A stretch of DNA of 64,000 nucleotides from Solirubrobacteraceae bacterium (lineage in GTDB: Bacteria > Actinomycetota > Thermoleophilia > Solirubrobacterales > Solirubrobacteraceae): the NCBI GenBank assembly GCA_016463765.1, contig JAEMQS010000003.1:1-64000 (forward strand), given 5' to 3'. A program made the translations under genes and the position numbers. Numbering within the stretch: the stretch's first letter is position 1; each line of letters begins with the position of its first letter. The notes beneath the pieces are model-generated. The model did not search any database, was not told the origin of the DNA, and saw only the letters and a list, made by a program, of their open reading frames with translations. Shown here in pieces: positions 7,242-17,531 of the stretch.

Positions 7242-10200
7242 TCAGCCCCGCAGGATGACGAGCGTCGTCCGCAGCGCCTGGCCGCCGCCCACGGGCGCCA
7301 GGCGCACGGGGACGCGCACGAGCCCGACGGCCGGCGTCGCCGGCAGCGAGAGGCGGACGCGACGCACCTTCGGGCCGACACGCACGGTGCGCCCGCCGGC
7401 ACGGAGGTTCGCGGGAACGCTGGTCGCCACAGAGACCGTGACGCGCCGGGCGCCCTTCGCGACAGAGGCGGCGCGCAACGTCCGCAGCTCGAGCGCCAGG
7501 GGCTCGACCGTCACCGTCTTCGACGCCGTGTCCTGGCGCCCGCTCGCGTCGCGCACCACGAGGCGCACAGCAACCCGGCCCGCCGGCAGACGAACACGCA
7601 GCCGCTCGCCGGTGCCCAGCCTCCGGGAGCCGGCGAACCACGTCAACGCGCGGCCCCGCAGGCGTCGACCGCTCTCGTCGACGCCCTGTCCGCGCAGGAC
7701 CACGCGCGCCGCGGCCGTCGACCGCTCGCCACCGACCGGCCGGACGATGGTCGCGGTGGGCGGCCGGCCGTCCACGCGGATCGGCCCCGAGGTGACCTCG
7801 GCCCTGTCGAAGCCGTCACTCACCCGCACGCGCACGCGGCCCGCACGCGCGGTGCGCAGCAGTTGCGCGGGCACGACGGCGCGCCCGGTGCTCGCCCCCC
7901 GGAAGACGGTTCGCCATCCCCGGCGACCGTCCGGGGAGAACTGGACCGTGGCCGTCAGCCGGTCGCCGTCGGCGTCACTCGCGCGCCAGCGCACCTCAAG
8001 GGAACGGCGGACGCGCGTCCCGGCGCGCGGCGATCGCAGGGCGACCTTCGGCGCTCGTCCCCTGGCCCGCCGATCGACCACGGTGCCGTTCTCGACGAGC
8101 TCCACCGCGACGCTGCGGGCGGGCACCGGGGCGATGAAGGTCGTGGCTCCGGACTCGCTGTCGGTCGTCACACGCGCCCCGACCTCCCCGAGGGTCTGAC
8201 CGGCGGCGTCGAGCCCTCGGACGCGGACGGGTGAGGCCGGGTCGCCGGCGGGCGCCAGGTGATCCCTGTTGGCAGGTTCCAGCCCGGTGATCCGCGTCTG
8301 GCCGGCCTCGACGATCCCGACGACGAACCCGGAGCCCGGCAGCACCGGGACGGCCTGGGCCTGACGCGCGCTGCGGCGGATCGGAACCTGGAACGTCGTC
8401 GGCACGACGTCCTCGGCGTTGATCGCGAACGCGAAGGCGCGGTTCCAGTTGCGCGGCGAGAGCCAGGCGTCGGGTTCACCGCCGCAGTAGGACATGAGGT
8501 CGTAGAGCGGCCGCTGCGTGTTGGCGACGACGTCCTCGGCGTCGACCACGCGGTCGCCCGATGCGGCGTCGTAGCGCACGCCCTGCAGGCGGCCGCGGTT
8601 GTCCGCGGGCCACGTCTCGCCGACCTGCCCGTTGGCGTCGCCGCCGCACGAGAGGTCGCCGACGATCCCGCCGATGTTCTTCCCCGCGTGCGGGGCGCCG
8701 TAGGCGTGCAGGAGCTCATGGGTCGCCGCGGTGAGCGGCCGGCCCGATGCTCCGTCGTTGAGGTGCAGGTACGGCTGATTGTTCGACCGGCCCCACGCAC
8801 CGACGCCGTCGGTGTTGAAGCTGGCACCCGGTTCCCTGCGCGTGCCCTCGTACTGGTAGTTGTGGATCGCCACCAGGACATGGAACCCGTCCGTCGGCGA
8901 CGCGTTGACGTCCCGCGCCGGGCCGCTGGCGACCCACGCCCGCACCGAGTTGGTGACGTGGGCGCTCGCGCACCGCCGCAGGCGCGTCGTACGGGCGCTC
9001 CCGCCCTCGCCGGCCGGAGCGGGGCAGTTGCGCGCGTTCGTCGCCGTGGCCGGGTCGATCGCGACCTGCGCGACGTAGTTCGAGATCTGGAAGTTCTCAC
9101 CCGCCGGCAGCAGGTTGCGAGCGGACGCCAGCACCGTGCCCGGTGCCGTCAGCGAGGCCAGCGTCTGCGTGGGGGTCGTCAGGCCGATGGTCCGCAGGAT
9201 CCCGCTGAACGGCAGCACCCTGGTGAACACGTCGGTCAGGGTGTACGTGTCGTTCTCCACGCAGTTCGGCGCCGTCACCGCGGCCAGGATGCCGGTGGAC
9301 GTCGTGCACTGCGTGACCTCGGCGCCGCCAGCGGCGATGGACACGTCGGCCTTCAGGTCGAACGTCCCGTTGGCCGCGGCCTCGAGCCACGCCTGGGGCA
9401 GTTCGAAGCGCACACCGAACGATTCGTCCCCGCGCTCGGTCGCCGTGACCGCGTCGCTCGGGGAACTCCCGAGCGCGGACGCCGTCACCGTCTGCGTCAG
9501 CGAGGCGCTCAGGCGCGCGCCCGTCGCGCGCAGCTTGACCTGGATCTGCTGGCCGGGCACCTCGAGTGGCACGCCGGCCTTGCGGTCGACGTACACGATG
9601 ACGCCGGTGCGCTTGCCCGCATCGAGCATCAGGCCCCGATACTGCGCCCGCTGCGTCGCCGCACCGTTCGCCGCACAGCCTGGAAGCACCAGCCCGGTCG
9701 GGGTTCCGCCCCCGCACAGGGCGCCGAAACCGAGGGGCCGCTGCGGGACGCCCTCGAAGGAGTACTGGCCGGCATCGCTGTTGGGCTGGACGACCTGCAG
9801 GACGTCGATGCCACGGATGCGCAGGTCGCCGACGCGCTTCGGCGTCAGCACCACGCTCGGGAGTCTCACGCCCCCCAGGAACGGGCTCGGCACGGTGCGG
9901 CCGGAACCGTCAGCGCTGATGACGCCTCCGGCCGCCGTGCGCGCGGTCACGCGGCAATACAGCACGCGCCGCGGCGCGGTGTTGGCGAAGTACACCGCCT
10001 TGTTGCGCACGACCAACCGGTCCGGACCCGGGGGGAAGGCCAGCGAGCGCTCGTAGATCTCCTTGACGAAGGCGGGATCCGCGGCCAGGCCCTCCCACGC
10101 GCCGTCCGAGCACCTGTAGGTCGAACCCGACTTCCCGCTGGTGATCTCGAACGACGGCGCCGTGACGTTGCGGGCGACCGGAGGCGCGGGCGGAGGCGGA

Positions 10201-11321
10201 GGCGGCGGGGCCGGAGGCGGCACGACCGGCGGCTCCGGAGCCGGCGGCGGCGGGGTGACGGGACCGTCGGCGATGTCGACGTGGCGAATGCGGTGTCCGA
10301 ACGTGTCGACGATCAGGACGTCGCCCGTGGCGTCGAGCGCGACGCCGACCGGCTGGTTGAGCTGCGCAGCGGTCGCCGGTCCCCCGTCCCCGGTGCTGCC
10401 TGGAGTCCCGACGCCGGCGAGCGTGGTGATCGTGCCGCTCGGGTCGACGCGCCGCACGACATGGTTGTTGCGGTCGCTGATGAGGTAGCCCCCGTCGGAC
10501 TGGACGGCGATCCGGGTGGGCCGGTTCAGCCGCGCGGCCACCGCCGGACCGGCGTCCCCGGCGTACCCGGCCGTTCCCGTCCCCGCGACCGTCGTGACCG
10601 CGCCGCCCGCTGTGGCGCGGCGGATGCGATGGTTCTCGGTGTCGGCGATGAGCACGCTCCCGTCGGGGAGCAGCGCGACGCCCGCCGGGTCGTTGAGCCC
10701 CGCGGCGGCGGTCGTCCCGAAGGTCTGGATCGTCCCCCCGGCGCTGATGTAGCGCACGCGGTTGTTGTCGGTGTCGGCGACGACGTAGCTGCCGTCCGCG
10801 TAGACCCCGATGTCATACGGGAACGACAGCTGTGCGGAGGTGGCCGCGCCGCCGTCGCCCCCCGCCCCCGCACCCCCGGTGCCGACGACGGTCGAGATCG
10901 TCCCGCCGGGTGTCACCTTGCGGATCTTGTTGTTGTTCGCGTCGGCGATGAGGAGCGACCCGTCCGGAAGGAACGCGAGGCCCGAGGCCGCGTTGAGCCG
11001 GGCGGCCGTCGCCGGCCCGCCGTCGCCGAGGCTTCCTGCGACACCCGATCCGGCCATCGTCGTGATCGTGCCGTCGGCTGCGACGCGCCGGATGCGGTAG
11101 TTGGCCTGGTCGGCGACCACGAACCCGCCCGTCGGCGCGGCGATCACCTGCACCGGGATGCTCAGCTGCGCCGTCGTCGCAGGGACGTTGTCACCGTTGA
11201 ACCCCGCGGTGCCGGTACCGGCCACGGTCGAGATCGCGCCGGTCGCAGCCACAGCGGGCGAGCCGCTCGCGAGGGCAGTGACGGCGAAAGCCGCCGTCGT
11301 CAGCAGCTTGAGCCACGTCAT
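7242..11321 (-). CDS. Giant secreted NHL-propeller protein with metzincin-type zinc site and Ig-like C-terminus
   Basis: A 1359-residue exported protein. After a signal peptide (to about ATG at residue 26) there are six NHL-type repeats of roughly 55 residues (pattern [12 protein letters not shown] then [17 protein letters not shown]), likely one six-bladed propeller at about 30-350. A polyproline linker covers about 354-382. A long central domain then contains [11 protein letters not shown] at 868-878, which fits the metzincin consensus HExxHxxGxxH, and LMSYC with Met943 as a candidate Met-turn. The C-terminal 300 residues look like Ig-type modules ([21 protein letters not shown]). It is therefore predicted to be an extracellular zinc protease on a propeller scaffold. 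The domain names are by motif only. Confidence 0.82.
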   Translation of the reverse strand: MTWLKLLTTAAFAVTALASGSPAVAATGAISTVAGTGTAGFNGDNVPATTAQLSIPVQVIAAPTGGFVVADQANYRIRRVAADGTITTMAGSGVAGSLGDGGPATAARLNAASGLAFLPDGSLLIADANNNKIRKVTPGGTISTVVGTGGAGAGGDGGAATSAQLSFPYDIGVYADGSYVVADTDNNRVRYISAGGTIQTFGTTAAAGLNDPAGVALLPDGSVLIADTENHRIRRATAGGAVTTVAGTGTAGYAGDAGPAVAARLNRPTRIAVQSDGGYLISDRNNHVVRRVDPSGTITTLAGVGTPGSTGDGGPATAAQLNQPVGVALDATGDVLIVDTFGHRIRHVDIADGPVTPPPPAPEPPVVPPPAPPPPPPPAPPVARNVTAPSFEITSGKSGSTYRCSDGAWEGLAADPAFVKEIYERSLAFPPGPDRLVVRNKAVYFANTAPRRVLYCRVTARTAAGGVISADGSGRTVPSPFLGGVRLPSVVLTPKRVGDLRIRGIDVLQVVQPNSDAGQYSFEGVPQRPLGFGALCGGGTPTGLVLPGCAANGAATQRAQYRGLMLDAGKRTGVIVYVDRKAGVPLEVPGQQIQVKLRATGARLSASLTQTVTASALGSSPSDAVTATERGDESFGVRFELPQAWLEAAANGTFDLKADVSIAAGGAEVTQCTTSTGILAAVTAPNCVENDTYTLTDVFTRVLPFSGILRTIGLTTPTQTLASLTAPGTVLASARNLLPAGENFQISNYVAQVAIDPATATNARNCPAPAGEGGSARTTRLRRCASAHVTNSVRAWVASGPARDVNASPTDGFHVLVAIHNYQYEGTRREPGASFNTDGVGAWGRSNNQPYLHLNDGASGRPLTAATHELLHAYGAPHAGKNIGGIVGDLSCGGDANGQVGETWPADNRGRLQGVRYDAASGDRVVDAEDVVANTQRPLYDLMSYCGGEPDAWLSPRNWNRAFAFAINAEDVVPTTFQVPIRRSARQAQAVPVLPGSGFVVGIVEAGQTRITGLEPANRDHLAPAGDPASPVRVRGLDAAGQTLGEVGARVTTDSESGATTFIAPVPARSVAVELVENGTVVDRRARGRAPKVALRSPRAGTRVRRSLEVRWRASDADGDRLTATVQFSPDGRRGWRTVFRGASTGRAVVPAQLLRTARAGRVRVRVSDGFDRAEVTSGPIRVDGRPPTATIVRPVGGERSTAAARVVLRGQGVDESGRRLRGRALTWFAGSRRLGTGERLRVRLPAGRVAVRLVVRDASGRQDTASKTVTVEPLALELRTLRAASVAKGARRVTVSVATSVPANLRAGGRTVRVGPKVRRVRLSLPATPAVGLVRVPVRLAPVGGGQALRTTLVILRG

Positions 11322-11350
11322 CGGCGGACCGTGTCAGCCGGTCGCGGACC

Positions 11351-11380
11351 GGGAAACCCCCCTGAGGGGTGGCGTTTCCC
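11351..11380. promoter_or_regulatory. Nested inverted repeat upstream of the NHL-metzincin gene
   Basis: GGGAAAC (11351-11357) and GTTTCCC (11374-11380) form a perfect 7-bp inverted repeat. Inside it, CCCC-TGA-GGGG makes a second short stem. The element lies 29 bp upstream of the GTG/ATG end of the minus-strand gene, where an operator or the promoter region is expected. Confidence 0.35.
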
Positions 11381-11436
11381 CACCCAGGCGTGTAACGAAC
11401 GACCCCCTCGCGAGACTGATGCGTACATCCCTTTGA

Positions 11437-11458
11437 GGAGGCCGCTCACCCGGCCTCC
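11437..11458 (+). promoter_or_regulatory. 5' leader hairpin before msrB
   Basis: A perfect 8-bp stem GGAGGCCG/CGGCCTCC with a 6-nt loop (CTCACC), ending nine bases before the msrB ribosome binding site AGGAGGA at 11468. The 5' arm itself contains a GGAGG sequence that is sequestered in the stem. It may influence msrBA expression or terminate upstream transcription; no known riboswitch class is recognised. Confidence 0.4.
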
Positions 11459-11478
11459 GCCCCGACCAGGAGGACGCC

Positions 11479-11934
11479 TTGGGCGCCTACGCCAAGAACC
11501 CCGACGCAGTCGAGCGGCTCACCCCCGAGCAGTACCGCGTCACCCAGCAGTGCGGCACCGAGCCCGCGTTCCAGAACGAGTTCTGGGACAACAAGGAGCC
11601 GGGCCTGTACGTCGACGTCGTCTCCGGCGAGCCGCTGTTCGCGTCGATCCACAAGTTCGACAGCGGCACCGGCTGGCCCAGCTTCACGGTGCCGATCAAC
11701 CCCGACAACGTCGTCGAGAAGTCCGACCGCAGCTACGGGATGGTCCGCACCGAGGTCCGCTCGGCGAGCGGCGACAGCCACCTCGGCCACGTCTTCCCCG
11801 ACGGCCCGCGCGAGGCGGGCGGTCTGCGGTACTGCATCAACTCCGCGGCGCTACGGTTCATCCCCGTGAGCGACCTGGAGTCTGCCGGCTACGGCGAGTT
11901 CGCAAGCCTGTTCACCAAGGAGGTCACGTCATGA
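11479..11934 (+). CDS. msrB: Peptide-methionine (R)-S-oxide reductase MsrB
   Basis: A 151-residue cytosolic enzyme that reduces methionine-R-sulfoxide in oxidised proteins. The family core is clear: [41 protein letters not shown] and the catalytic cysteine C119 in [11 protein letters not shown]. The structural CxxC zinc pairs of some MsrB proteins are absent, so it is the zinc-free type. The start is TTG, chosen because AGGAGGA lies four bases upstream and no ATG/GTG fits the conserved N-terminus. It overlaps msrA by ATGA, so both stereoisomer repair enzymes are made together. Confidence 0.96.
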   Translation: MGAYAKNPDAVERLTPEQYRVTQQCGTEPAFQNEFWDNKEPGLYVDVVSGEPLFASIHKFDSGTGWPSFTVPINPDNVVEKSDRSYGMVRTEVRSASGDSHLGHVFPDGPREAGGLRYCINSAALRFIPVSDLESAGYGEFASLFTKEVTS

Positions 11935-12437
11935 GCACCGAGACCGCGTACCTGGCCAACGGCTGCTTCTGGGGGTCGCAGGAGCTCCTGCGCGACCGCC
12001 CGGGCGTCCTGTCGACCCGTGTCGGCTACATGGGCGACGACAGCACGCCGAACGCCACCTACCGCCGCCACGGCGACCACGCCGAGGCCGTCGAGATCGT
12101 CTTCGACCCGGACGTGACGAGCTTCCGTGAGGTCCTGGAGTTCTTCTTCCAGATCCACGACCCGACGACGCTGAACCGCCAGGGCAACGACATCGGCCGC
12201 AGCTACCGGTCGGCGATCTTCCCGGCGTCGGATGAGCAGGCCCGGGTGGCGCGCGAGGTCATCGCGGAGGTCGACGCGTCCGGCGCCTGGCCCGGCAAGG
12301 TGGTCACGACGATCGAGGACGCGAAGGACTTCTGGGAGGCCGAGGCCGAGCACCAGGACTACCTGCGGCGCAACCCGGGCGGGTACACGTGCCACTACGT
12401 GCGCCCGGGCTGGAAGTTGCCGGCGGCGAGCGCCTGA
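11931..12437 (+). CDS. msrA: Peptide-methionine (S)-S-oxide reductase MsrA
   Basis: A 168-residue enzyme that reduces methionine-S-sulfoxide, complementing MsrB. The catalytic motif GCFWG contains C12. Further family signatures are [20 protein letters not shown] and YRSAIF, with a C-terminal resolving region. The ATG lies within the msrB stop (ATGA) and the spacing AAGGAGGTCACGTC gives a strong ribosome binding site. The longer in-frame extension upstream is antisense to another gene and is not coding. Confidence 0.96.
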   Translation: MSTETAYLANGCFWGSQELLRDRPGVLSTRVGYMGDDSTPNATYRRHGDHAEAVEIVFDPDVTSFREVLEFFFQIHDPTTLNRQGNDIGRSYRSAIFPASDEQARVAREVIAEVDASGAWPGKVVTTIEDAKDFWEAEAEHQDYLRRNPGGYTCHYVRPGWKLPAASA

Positions 12438-12449
12438 GACTGACGGTGG

Positions 12450-12464
12450 GGGTGACGGTCACCC
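12450..12464. terminator. Palindrome between convergent msrA and BNR-protein genes
   Basis: GGGTGAC-G-GTCACCC, a 7+1+7 palindrome between the msrA stop at 12437 and the end of the convergent gene, overlapping the latter's stop codon. A short bidirectional terminator is plausible. It lacks a U tract, and the effective RNA loop would reduce the stem to about five pairs. Confidence 0.35.
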
Positions 12465-14204
12465 GGTCGCGCTGACGCGCACCGTGGTGCCACCGTCACC
12501 CACGCCGACGATCGCATCGCCCGCCCGCGCCCACGACCGGATGCTCTTCGTCGTCGCGACGCGCAGCGGGCTCCACCGCAGCCCGTCCGTCGATGTGATC
12601 GCGATCCCCTCGCCGGAGGCGACGAACCGGCTGCCCGTCCAGATCACCGCGTCGAGGTTGACCTCGACCCCGCTCACGCCGGCCTGCCAGGTCCGCCCAC
12701 CGTCGGCGGAGGCGAGCGCCTCACCGTTGTGGCCCACGACGACGAACCGGCCGGCGCCGTACGCCACGCCGGTCTGGAAGCGCTGCAGCCCCGCGCTCTG
12801 GAACTGCCACGCGGCACCGCGCGCGGGCCGGCGCATGATCGTGCCCGCCCCGACCGCCACGACGGCCCGGCCGTCCGTGGCGAAGGCGCGGACCGAATGG
12901 AACGCCTCCGAGCGGACCCGCCGCCAGCGCACGCCGGTCTCCGACGCCAGTACGACGCCGCGATCACCGCCGACGAGGTACTCACTGCCGGTCCAGAAGA
13001 CGCCGTGCAGGTTCAGCGACGTGGGCACCGACCTCCGCCGCCAGGTGCGGCCGTCGCGCGAGGTGAGGAGGGTGCCGGCCGAGCCCGCCGCCACGAACCC
13101 GGCGTCCCCGTGAGCGATCCCGGCAAGGTCGGACCGGGTCGGCCGCGGGGAGGACCGCCAGCGCCGGCCGTCAGTGGAGCGCAGCACCTTGCCGGAGCCG
13201 CCGACCGCGACGAGGGTCCCGTTCCCGCGCGCGACCGAGGCCAACGAACAGGGCAGGGCCGAGACCGCGACCTTCCAGCGCCGCCCGTCCTGCGACGTGA
13301 TGACGGTGCTCTGGTCGCCGACCGCGACCCAGCCTGCCGGGGTGTGCGCGACCCCGCGCAGGTCGGCCGAGGTCGCGGTCGTGCCGCGCCGCCACTGCCG
13401 GCCGTTGCGGGAGAAGAGCGTCACGCCGCCCGACCCGACGGCGACCCACAGCCCGTTCGCGCGCGAGACGCCACGAAGAATCTCGTCGGTCGGGGTGCGC
13501 TGCCCCTGGAGACCGCCGGCCAGTGTCCCCTCGAGGATGGCGCCGAAGTCCCCGACCGCCACGACCCTGCGTCCGTCGGAGGCGAGCTGCCACAGGAACG
13601 GGCGCGGCGCGATGACCGAGCCGGTGGGACGCGGCGACGTCGGGACCACCGTGAACGGGCCGCCGCCGGTGCTCGCCACGACCGTCGCCTCCTGCCCAGC
13701 GAGCGCGAGCGTATCCCCGACCGCGGTCCCGGCCCACAGGGTGCTGGTGGTCCCGGGGTCCACGGCGGCCCACTGCTCGGCCGACGCGTCGGCGCGCATC
13801 GCGCCGCCGCGACCGGCCGCCACGACCCGACCACCCGCAGCGGCGATCCCGCGCAGCGACAGCGGCGGGATGCCCGGCGCCGCGCGCCAGCGGCCGCCGA
13901 TCCGGGTGAGGATGGACCCCACGTCCCCGATCGCGACCCACCGCCGGCCCGTCCAGGCCACACCGCGGAGGTCGTGCTTCGTGGGGGTCGACTCGATCGT
14001 CCACCGCGAGGGGGTGCGGGCGGCGGCGACCAGGCCGTTGGACCCGACCGCGTAGAGCTCGGCGCCGTGCGCCGCGACGTTCGTCAGCGTCAGGCCTCCG
14101 CCCGGGGCGCCGGCACAGCGCTCCGCCGCGGCGGCGCCGGGCGCGAACGCCAGTGCCACGGCGGCCGCGGGCGCGGCGAGCAGGAAGGGCAGGCGCACGG
14201 ACAT
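12459..14204 (-). CDS. Secreted BNR/Ycf48-like repeat protein
   Basis: A 581-residue exported protein built of about a dozen repeats of roughly 40 residues (RGVAWTGRRWVAIGDVGSIL, GVAHTPAGWVAVGDQSTVI, GVAYGAGRFVVVGHNGEAL and others), each with a W/F-V-A-V-G strand and a small-residue turn. This is a beta-propeller pattern like BNR/sialidase or Ycf48 repeats, but catalytic residues are not evident. The start at 14204 gives the signal peptide MSVRLPFLLAAPAAAVALAF. A longer frame to 14339 exists but would overlap the divergent gene and hide the leader. Two cysteines, near the mature N-terminus and mid-protein, may pair. Confidence 0.78.
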   Translation of the reverse strand: MSVRLPFLLAAPAAAVALAFAPGAAAAERCAGAPGGGLTLTNVAAHGAELYAVGSNGLVAAARTPSRWTIESTPTKHDLRGVAWTGRRWVAIGDVGSILTRIGGRWRAAPGIPPLSLRGIAAAGGRVVAAGRGGAMRADASAEQWAAVDPGTTSTLWAGTAVGDTLALAGQEATVVASTGGGPFTVVPTSPRPTGSVIAPRPFLWQLASDGRRVVAVGDFGAILEGTLAGGLQGQRTPTDEILRGVSRANGLWVAVGSGGVTLFSRNGRQWRRGTTATSADLRGVAHTPAGWVAVGDQSTVITSQDGRRWKVAVSALPCSLASVARGNGTLVAVGGSGKVLRSTDGRRWRSSPRPTRSDLAGIAHGDAGFVAAGSAGTLLTSRDGRTWRRRSVPTSLNLHGVFWTGSEYLVGGDRGVVLASETGVRWRRVRSEAFHSVRAFATDGRAVVAVGAGTIMRRPARGAAWQFQSAGLQRFQTGVAYGAGRFVVVGHNGEALASADGGRTWQAGVSGVEVNLDAVIWTGSRFVASGEGIAITSTDGLRWSPLRVATTKSIRSWARAGDAIVGVGDGGTTVRVSATG

Positions 14205-14327
14205 CAAGCGACGGATCGACGGACGGGCCGAGGTCCTTGAGGCCTGGCCACCGAACGCCCGTCCACCAGATTGGGCGTTTGCCCAGGTTCTTGAGGTTCG
14301 GCGCCCGGATCTGCCGATCCGGAACAC

Positions 14328-16508
14328 GTGAGGCACCAACCTGCCACGGGGTCGTCGTCCGCGGCGGGTCCCCCGCCTCCGCGCGCGCGACCGTCCCCGG
14401 ACGCGCTCGAGGACGCCGACCTGGACATCCCGATCCTCGGCCGCGCCGACGTCGCGCGGGTTCCGTGGGTCGTGATCTGCGCCGGGTCGCTCGCGCTCGC
14501 GCTGAGCCAGATCCTCCGTCCCGCGGGCGGGGAGGCGTGGGCGTACGCCGATCTGCTGATCATCGGCGGGTCGATCCTCGTCGCGGTCGTCGCCGGGGTC
14601 ATGGTCGCGTGCCAGGACACGGAGGTGCTCCGCAGCCTGCGCGGCGCGGTCTGGATCTACCTTCTGAGTGCCGGTGTCCTGCTCGTCAGCCTCACCGTCG
14701 TCGCGCTCGCCGACAGCGGCCTGGCGTCCCTCGGGCTCATGGCGATGCCGTTCACCACGGCCTACCTGGGGCTCGTGCTGCCTCGCTCGTATTCACGCAT
14801 CGCCCTCGCCGTCGTCATGGTCACGCTCGTGGGCATCCAGCTCGCGCGCCCGGTGGACGACGTCCTGGCGTGGGGCTCGGCCTTCGTCCTCGTCGCCGCA
14901 GGCGGGGCCATCGGGCTGCTCGTCCGTCATGCCCATCAGAAGGCCCGCGAGCAGTCGCTGCTGCTCTCGCGCAGCGACCAGCTGACCGGCGCGCTGAACC
15001 GGCGCGGGTTCCTGGAGCAGCTCGGCGACGAACTGCGCGGCGGCCGGCCGATCGCCCTCATGCTCGTCGACCTCAACGACTTCAAGCGCGTCAACGACAC
15101 CGAAGGGCACGCGGCAGGCGACGCGCTGCTGGCGTGGGTGGGCGCGACGATCCCGGCGTACCTGCCGGACGACGCCGCGTTCGGTCGCCTCGGCGGTGAC
15201 GAGTTCGCGATCGCGCTGCCGGGAGCGACCACCGACACCGTCAGGCACATCGGCGAGCAGGTGATCGCCGCGCTGGGCGACCGCATCGCCGCCGCGGCCG
15301 GCGCCGCGATCCGTCCGGCAGGTGAGGACGTCGACAGCTACTCCCTGTTGCAGTGCGCCGACACCGCGCTCTACGCCGCCAAGCACGATCCGGATGCGCC
15401 CGTCCAGCTGCGTCCCGCGCGCGTCGTCGCCGCGGAGCAGGACACCGAGCGGCCGGCGGAAAGGCCCGCGTCGCTGACATTCGCGCAGCTGCGCGCGGCC
15501 GGCGGGCCGCCCCAGCGGTTCGTCACGACGCTGTACGAGGGCCGCACGATCGCCCTGGGGTTCCTCGTCGTCGCCGCGGCCGGCGTCCCGTTCGTCGTGA
15601 GCACGATCGCCGCGGGCGGGACGTCGTTCTTCGAACGCGTCATCCAGTACCTCGGCGTCCCGTGGATCCTGGTGAACGTGGCGATCGCCGCGTACTACTC
15701 GCGGCGGCGCTACGAGAACGACCGCCCGCCGCTGTTCGCGCTCTACGGGTCGTCGGTCATCGTCGCCCTCGGCATCTGCGCGGCGGCGCTGTCGACCGGG
15801 ACCGGCGTGCTGGCGCCCATCACCGCGGGCCTGTTCATCAAGGTGTTCTTCGACTTCTCGTTCGGCCCGCGTCGGCTGGGCCTGCGTTCGGTGGCCGTCG
15901 TCGCGGCGTTCTGGGCGGCGGCGCTCGCACTCGGGCCGGCCGACGCCCTCTGGGCCGCGCCGTACCAACTCGTCCTGCTGGGGGCGGGCTACATGTTCGG
16001 GACCATCGGCCAGCAGGCGTTCGCCGAGGCCACCGCCGTGCGGATGCGACTGGCGAACACCGACGGGCTGACCGGGCTGCTGAACCGCCGGGGCTTTGAG
16101 TACGCGGCCGAGCGGGCCCGGCAGGCGATCGACGAGAGCACCGAAAGCCTGGCGGTGATGACCTTCGACCTCGACGACTTCAAGCGCGTCAACGACACGC
16201 TCGGCCACGCCGCCGGCGACGACGTGCTGCGCGCCGTCGCCGCCGCGACCCGCGAGGCGCTGCCCGACGCGTACGCGGTCGGCCGGCTGGGTGGTGACGA
16301 GTTCGTGGCCGCTGTCCCCGCGTCCTCGCTGGAGCGCGCCGTGACCCTGGCGGACCGTCTCGATGCGCACCTGACGGCCGTGGCCGCGGGGTCGGTCGGG
16401 TGCGCGTTCTACCCCGCGGACGGCGGGACCGTCGACGAACTGCTCATCGCCGCGGACGAGCGCGCGTATGCCGTGAAGCGCGCTCGCGCGCACCGCCGCG
16501 GGCGGTGA
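14328..16508 (+). CDS. Membrane protein with duplicated [multi-TM + GGDEF] diguanylate cyclase units
   Basis: A 726-residue protein in two similar halves. Half one has about six hydrophobic segments (residues 45-200) and a GGDEF domain with RLGGDEF at 287-293. Half two again has a multi-pass region (about 405-570) and a second GGDEF domain with GGDEF at 655-659. Both keep the helix motif TLTG/GLTGLLNRRGF, DLNDFKRVND or DLDDFKRVND, and intact GGDEF, so both could make cyclic di-GMP. Neither has RxxD at the inhibitory-site position, suggesting no product inhibition there. No EAL or PAS domain was seen. The GTG start is the first in the frame and is divergent from the BNR gene. Confidence 0.9.
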   Translation: MRHQPATGSSSAAGPPPPRARPSPDALEDADLDIPILGRADVARVPWVVICAGSLALALSQILRPAGGEAWAYADLLIIGGSILVAVVAGVMVACQDTEVLRSLRGAVWIYLLSAGVLLVSLTVVALADSGLASLGLMAMPFTTAYLGLVLPRSYSRIALAVVMVTLVGIQLARPVDDVLAWGSAFVLVAAGGAIGLLVRHAHQKAREQSLLLSRSDQLTGALNRRGFLEQLGDELRGGRPIALMLVDLNDFKRVNDTEGHAAGDALLAWVGATIPAYLPDDAAFGRLGGDEFAIALPGATTDTVRHIGEQVIAALGDRIAAAAGAAIRPAGEDVDSYSLLQCADTALYAAKHDPDAPVQLRPARVVAAEQDTERPAERPASLTFAQLRAAGGPPQRFVTTLYEGRTIALGFLVVAAAGVPFVVSTIAAGGTSFFERVIQYLGVPWILVNVAIAAYYSRRRYENDRPPLFALYGSSVIVALGICAAALSTGTGVLAPITAGLFIKVFFDFSFGPRRLGLRSVAVVAAFWAAALALGPADALWAAPYQLVLLGAGYMFGTIGQQAFAEATAVRMRLANTDGLTGLLNRRGFEYAAERARQAIDESTESLAVMTFDLDDFKRVNDTLGHAAGDDVLRAVAAATREALPDAYAVGRLGGDEFVAAVPASSLERAVTLADRLDAHLTAVAAGSVGCAFYPADGGTVDELLIAADERAYAVKRARAHRRGR

Positions 16509-16596
16509 CGGTCGGATCGCATGGGTGAGGACTACGCGCGAGTGAGTGGCTGACTACCGTTGCCGCCGCCCCCAGGCTCTCGTACCGTGCAATGTC

Positions 16597-17502
16597 GTGC
16601 CTGAGCTGCATGTGAAAACGGCGATGGTCCACGGTCGCCCGGTCCGCTACGCCGACGAGGGTCAGGGCCCGGTACTCCTGCTCATCCACGGAATGGCGGG
16701 CTCGCTCGAGAACTGGCGCGAGGTCATCGAACCGCTCGCCCGCAACCACACCGTCATCGCGCCGGACCTCCCCGGGCACGGCGGCTCAGGCGGCGGCCGT
16801 GGCGACTACTCGCTCGGCGCGCACGCGGCCAGCCTGCGCGACCTGCTCGTCACGCTCGGGCACGACCGGGTCACGGTGGTCGGCCACTCGCTCGGCGGCG
16901 GCATCGCCATGCAGTTCGCCTACCAGTTCCCTGAGACCATCGAGCGACTCGTGCTCGTGTCCAGCGGCGGCCTGGGCCCGGAGGTCAACCCGGTCCTCCG
17001 CGCGGCCGCGCTGCCCGGTGCGGACCTCTTCATCGCGGCGACCGCATCGGCGGGACGGTCCGTGGGCTCGACGCTCGGGCGCGGGCTCTCCGCCATCGGA
17101 CTGCGACCGACCGCCGACGTGGCGGAGGTCGCACGCGGGTACGCCTCGCTCGCCGACCCGGACCGCCGCGCCGCCTTCCTCGCCACGCTGCGCGGCGTCG
17201 TCGACGTCGGCGGCCAAGTCGTGAACGCTGCGGACCGGCTGTACCTGGCGGCCGACATCCCGGTCCTCATCATGTGGGGAGACCACGACCCGATCATCCC
17301 CGTCCACCACGCCGAGCACGCACACGACGCGATGCCCGGGAGCCGGCTGGTGATCTTCGAGGACGTCGGCCATCTGCCGCAGCTCGAAGCGCCGCTGCGG
17401 TTCGTCGGTGCGCTCGACGCCTTCCTCGAGGAGACGGAGCCGGCGACGTTCGACGTGTCGACGTGGCGGGCGCGCCTGCAGCGCCCCGCCGAAGCCGCCT
17501 GA
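16597..17502 (+). CDS. Alpha/beta-fold hydrolase
   Basis: A 301-residue soluble hydrolase with a complete catalytic triad: Ser98 in GHSLGG, Asp229 in WGDHD and His259 in DVGHLPQ. The oxyanion segment is LLIHGMAGS. The GTG at 16597 is preferred because homology starts just after it (VHGRPVRYADEGQGP); an upstream GTG at 16546 adds 17 residues unlike the family. Substrate cannot be predicted; close relatives include ester and C-C bond hydrolases. It is convergent with the GntR regulator and may be unrelated to the aromatic locus. Confidence 0.85.
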   Translation: MPELHVKTAMVHGRPVRYADEGQGPVLLLIHGMAGSLENWREVIEPLARNHTVIAPDLPGHGGSGGGRGDYSLGAHAASLRDLLVTLGHDRVTVVGHSLGGGIAMQFAYQFPETIERLVLVSSGGLGPEVNPVLRAAALPGADLFIAATASAGRSVGSTLGRGLSAIGLRPTADVAEVARGYASLADPDRRAAFLATLRGVVDVGGQVVNAADRLYLAADIPVLIMWGDHDPIIPVHHAEHAHDAMPGSRLVIFEDVGHLPQLEAPLRFVGALDAFLEETEPATFDVSTWRARLQRPAEAA

Positions 17503-17505
17503 CCG

Positions 17506-17528
17506 ATCCGCGGCCCCCGAACGCGGAT
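17506..17528. terminator. Bidirectional terminator-like hairpin
   Basis: ATCCGCG (17506-17512) and CGCGGAT (17522-17528) form a perfect 7-bp stem with a 9-nt loop. It lies three bases after the hydrolase stop and four bases before the end of the convergent GntR gene, the expected place for a shared terminator. Confidence 0.55.
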
Positions 17529-17531
17529 GCC

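Noticed and set aside
8259-11930. Long plus-strand open frame opposite the NHL-metzincin gene
   Set aside because: It is antisense to a gene with clear domains and lacks any recognisable domain before the msrA start; high GC creates such shadow frames.
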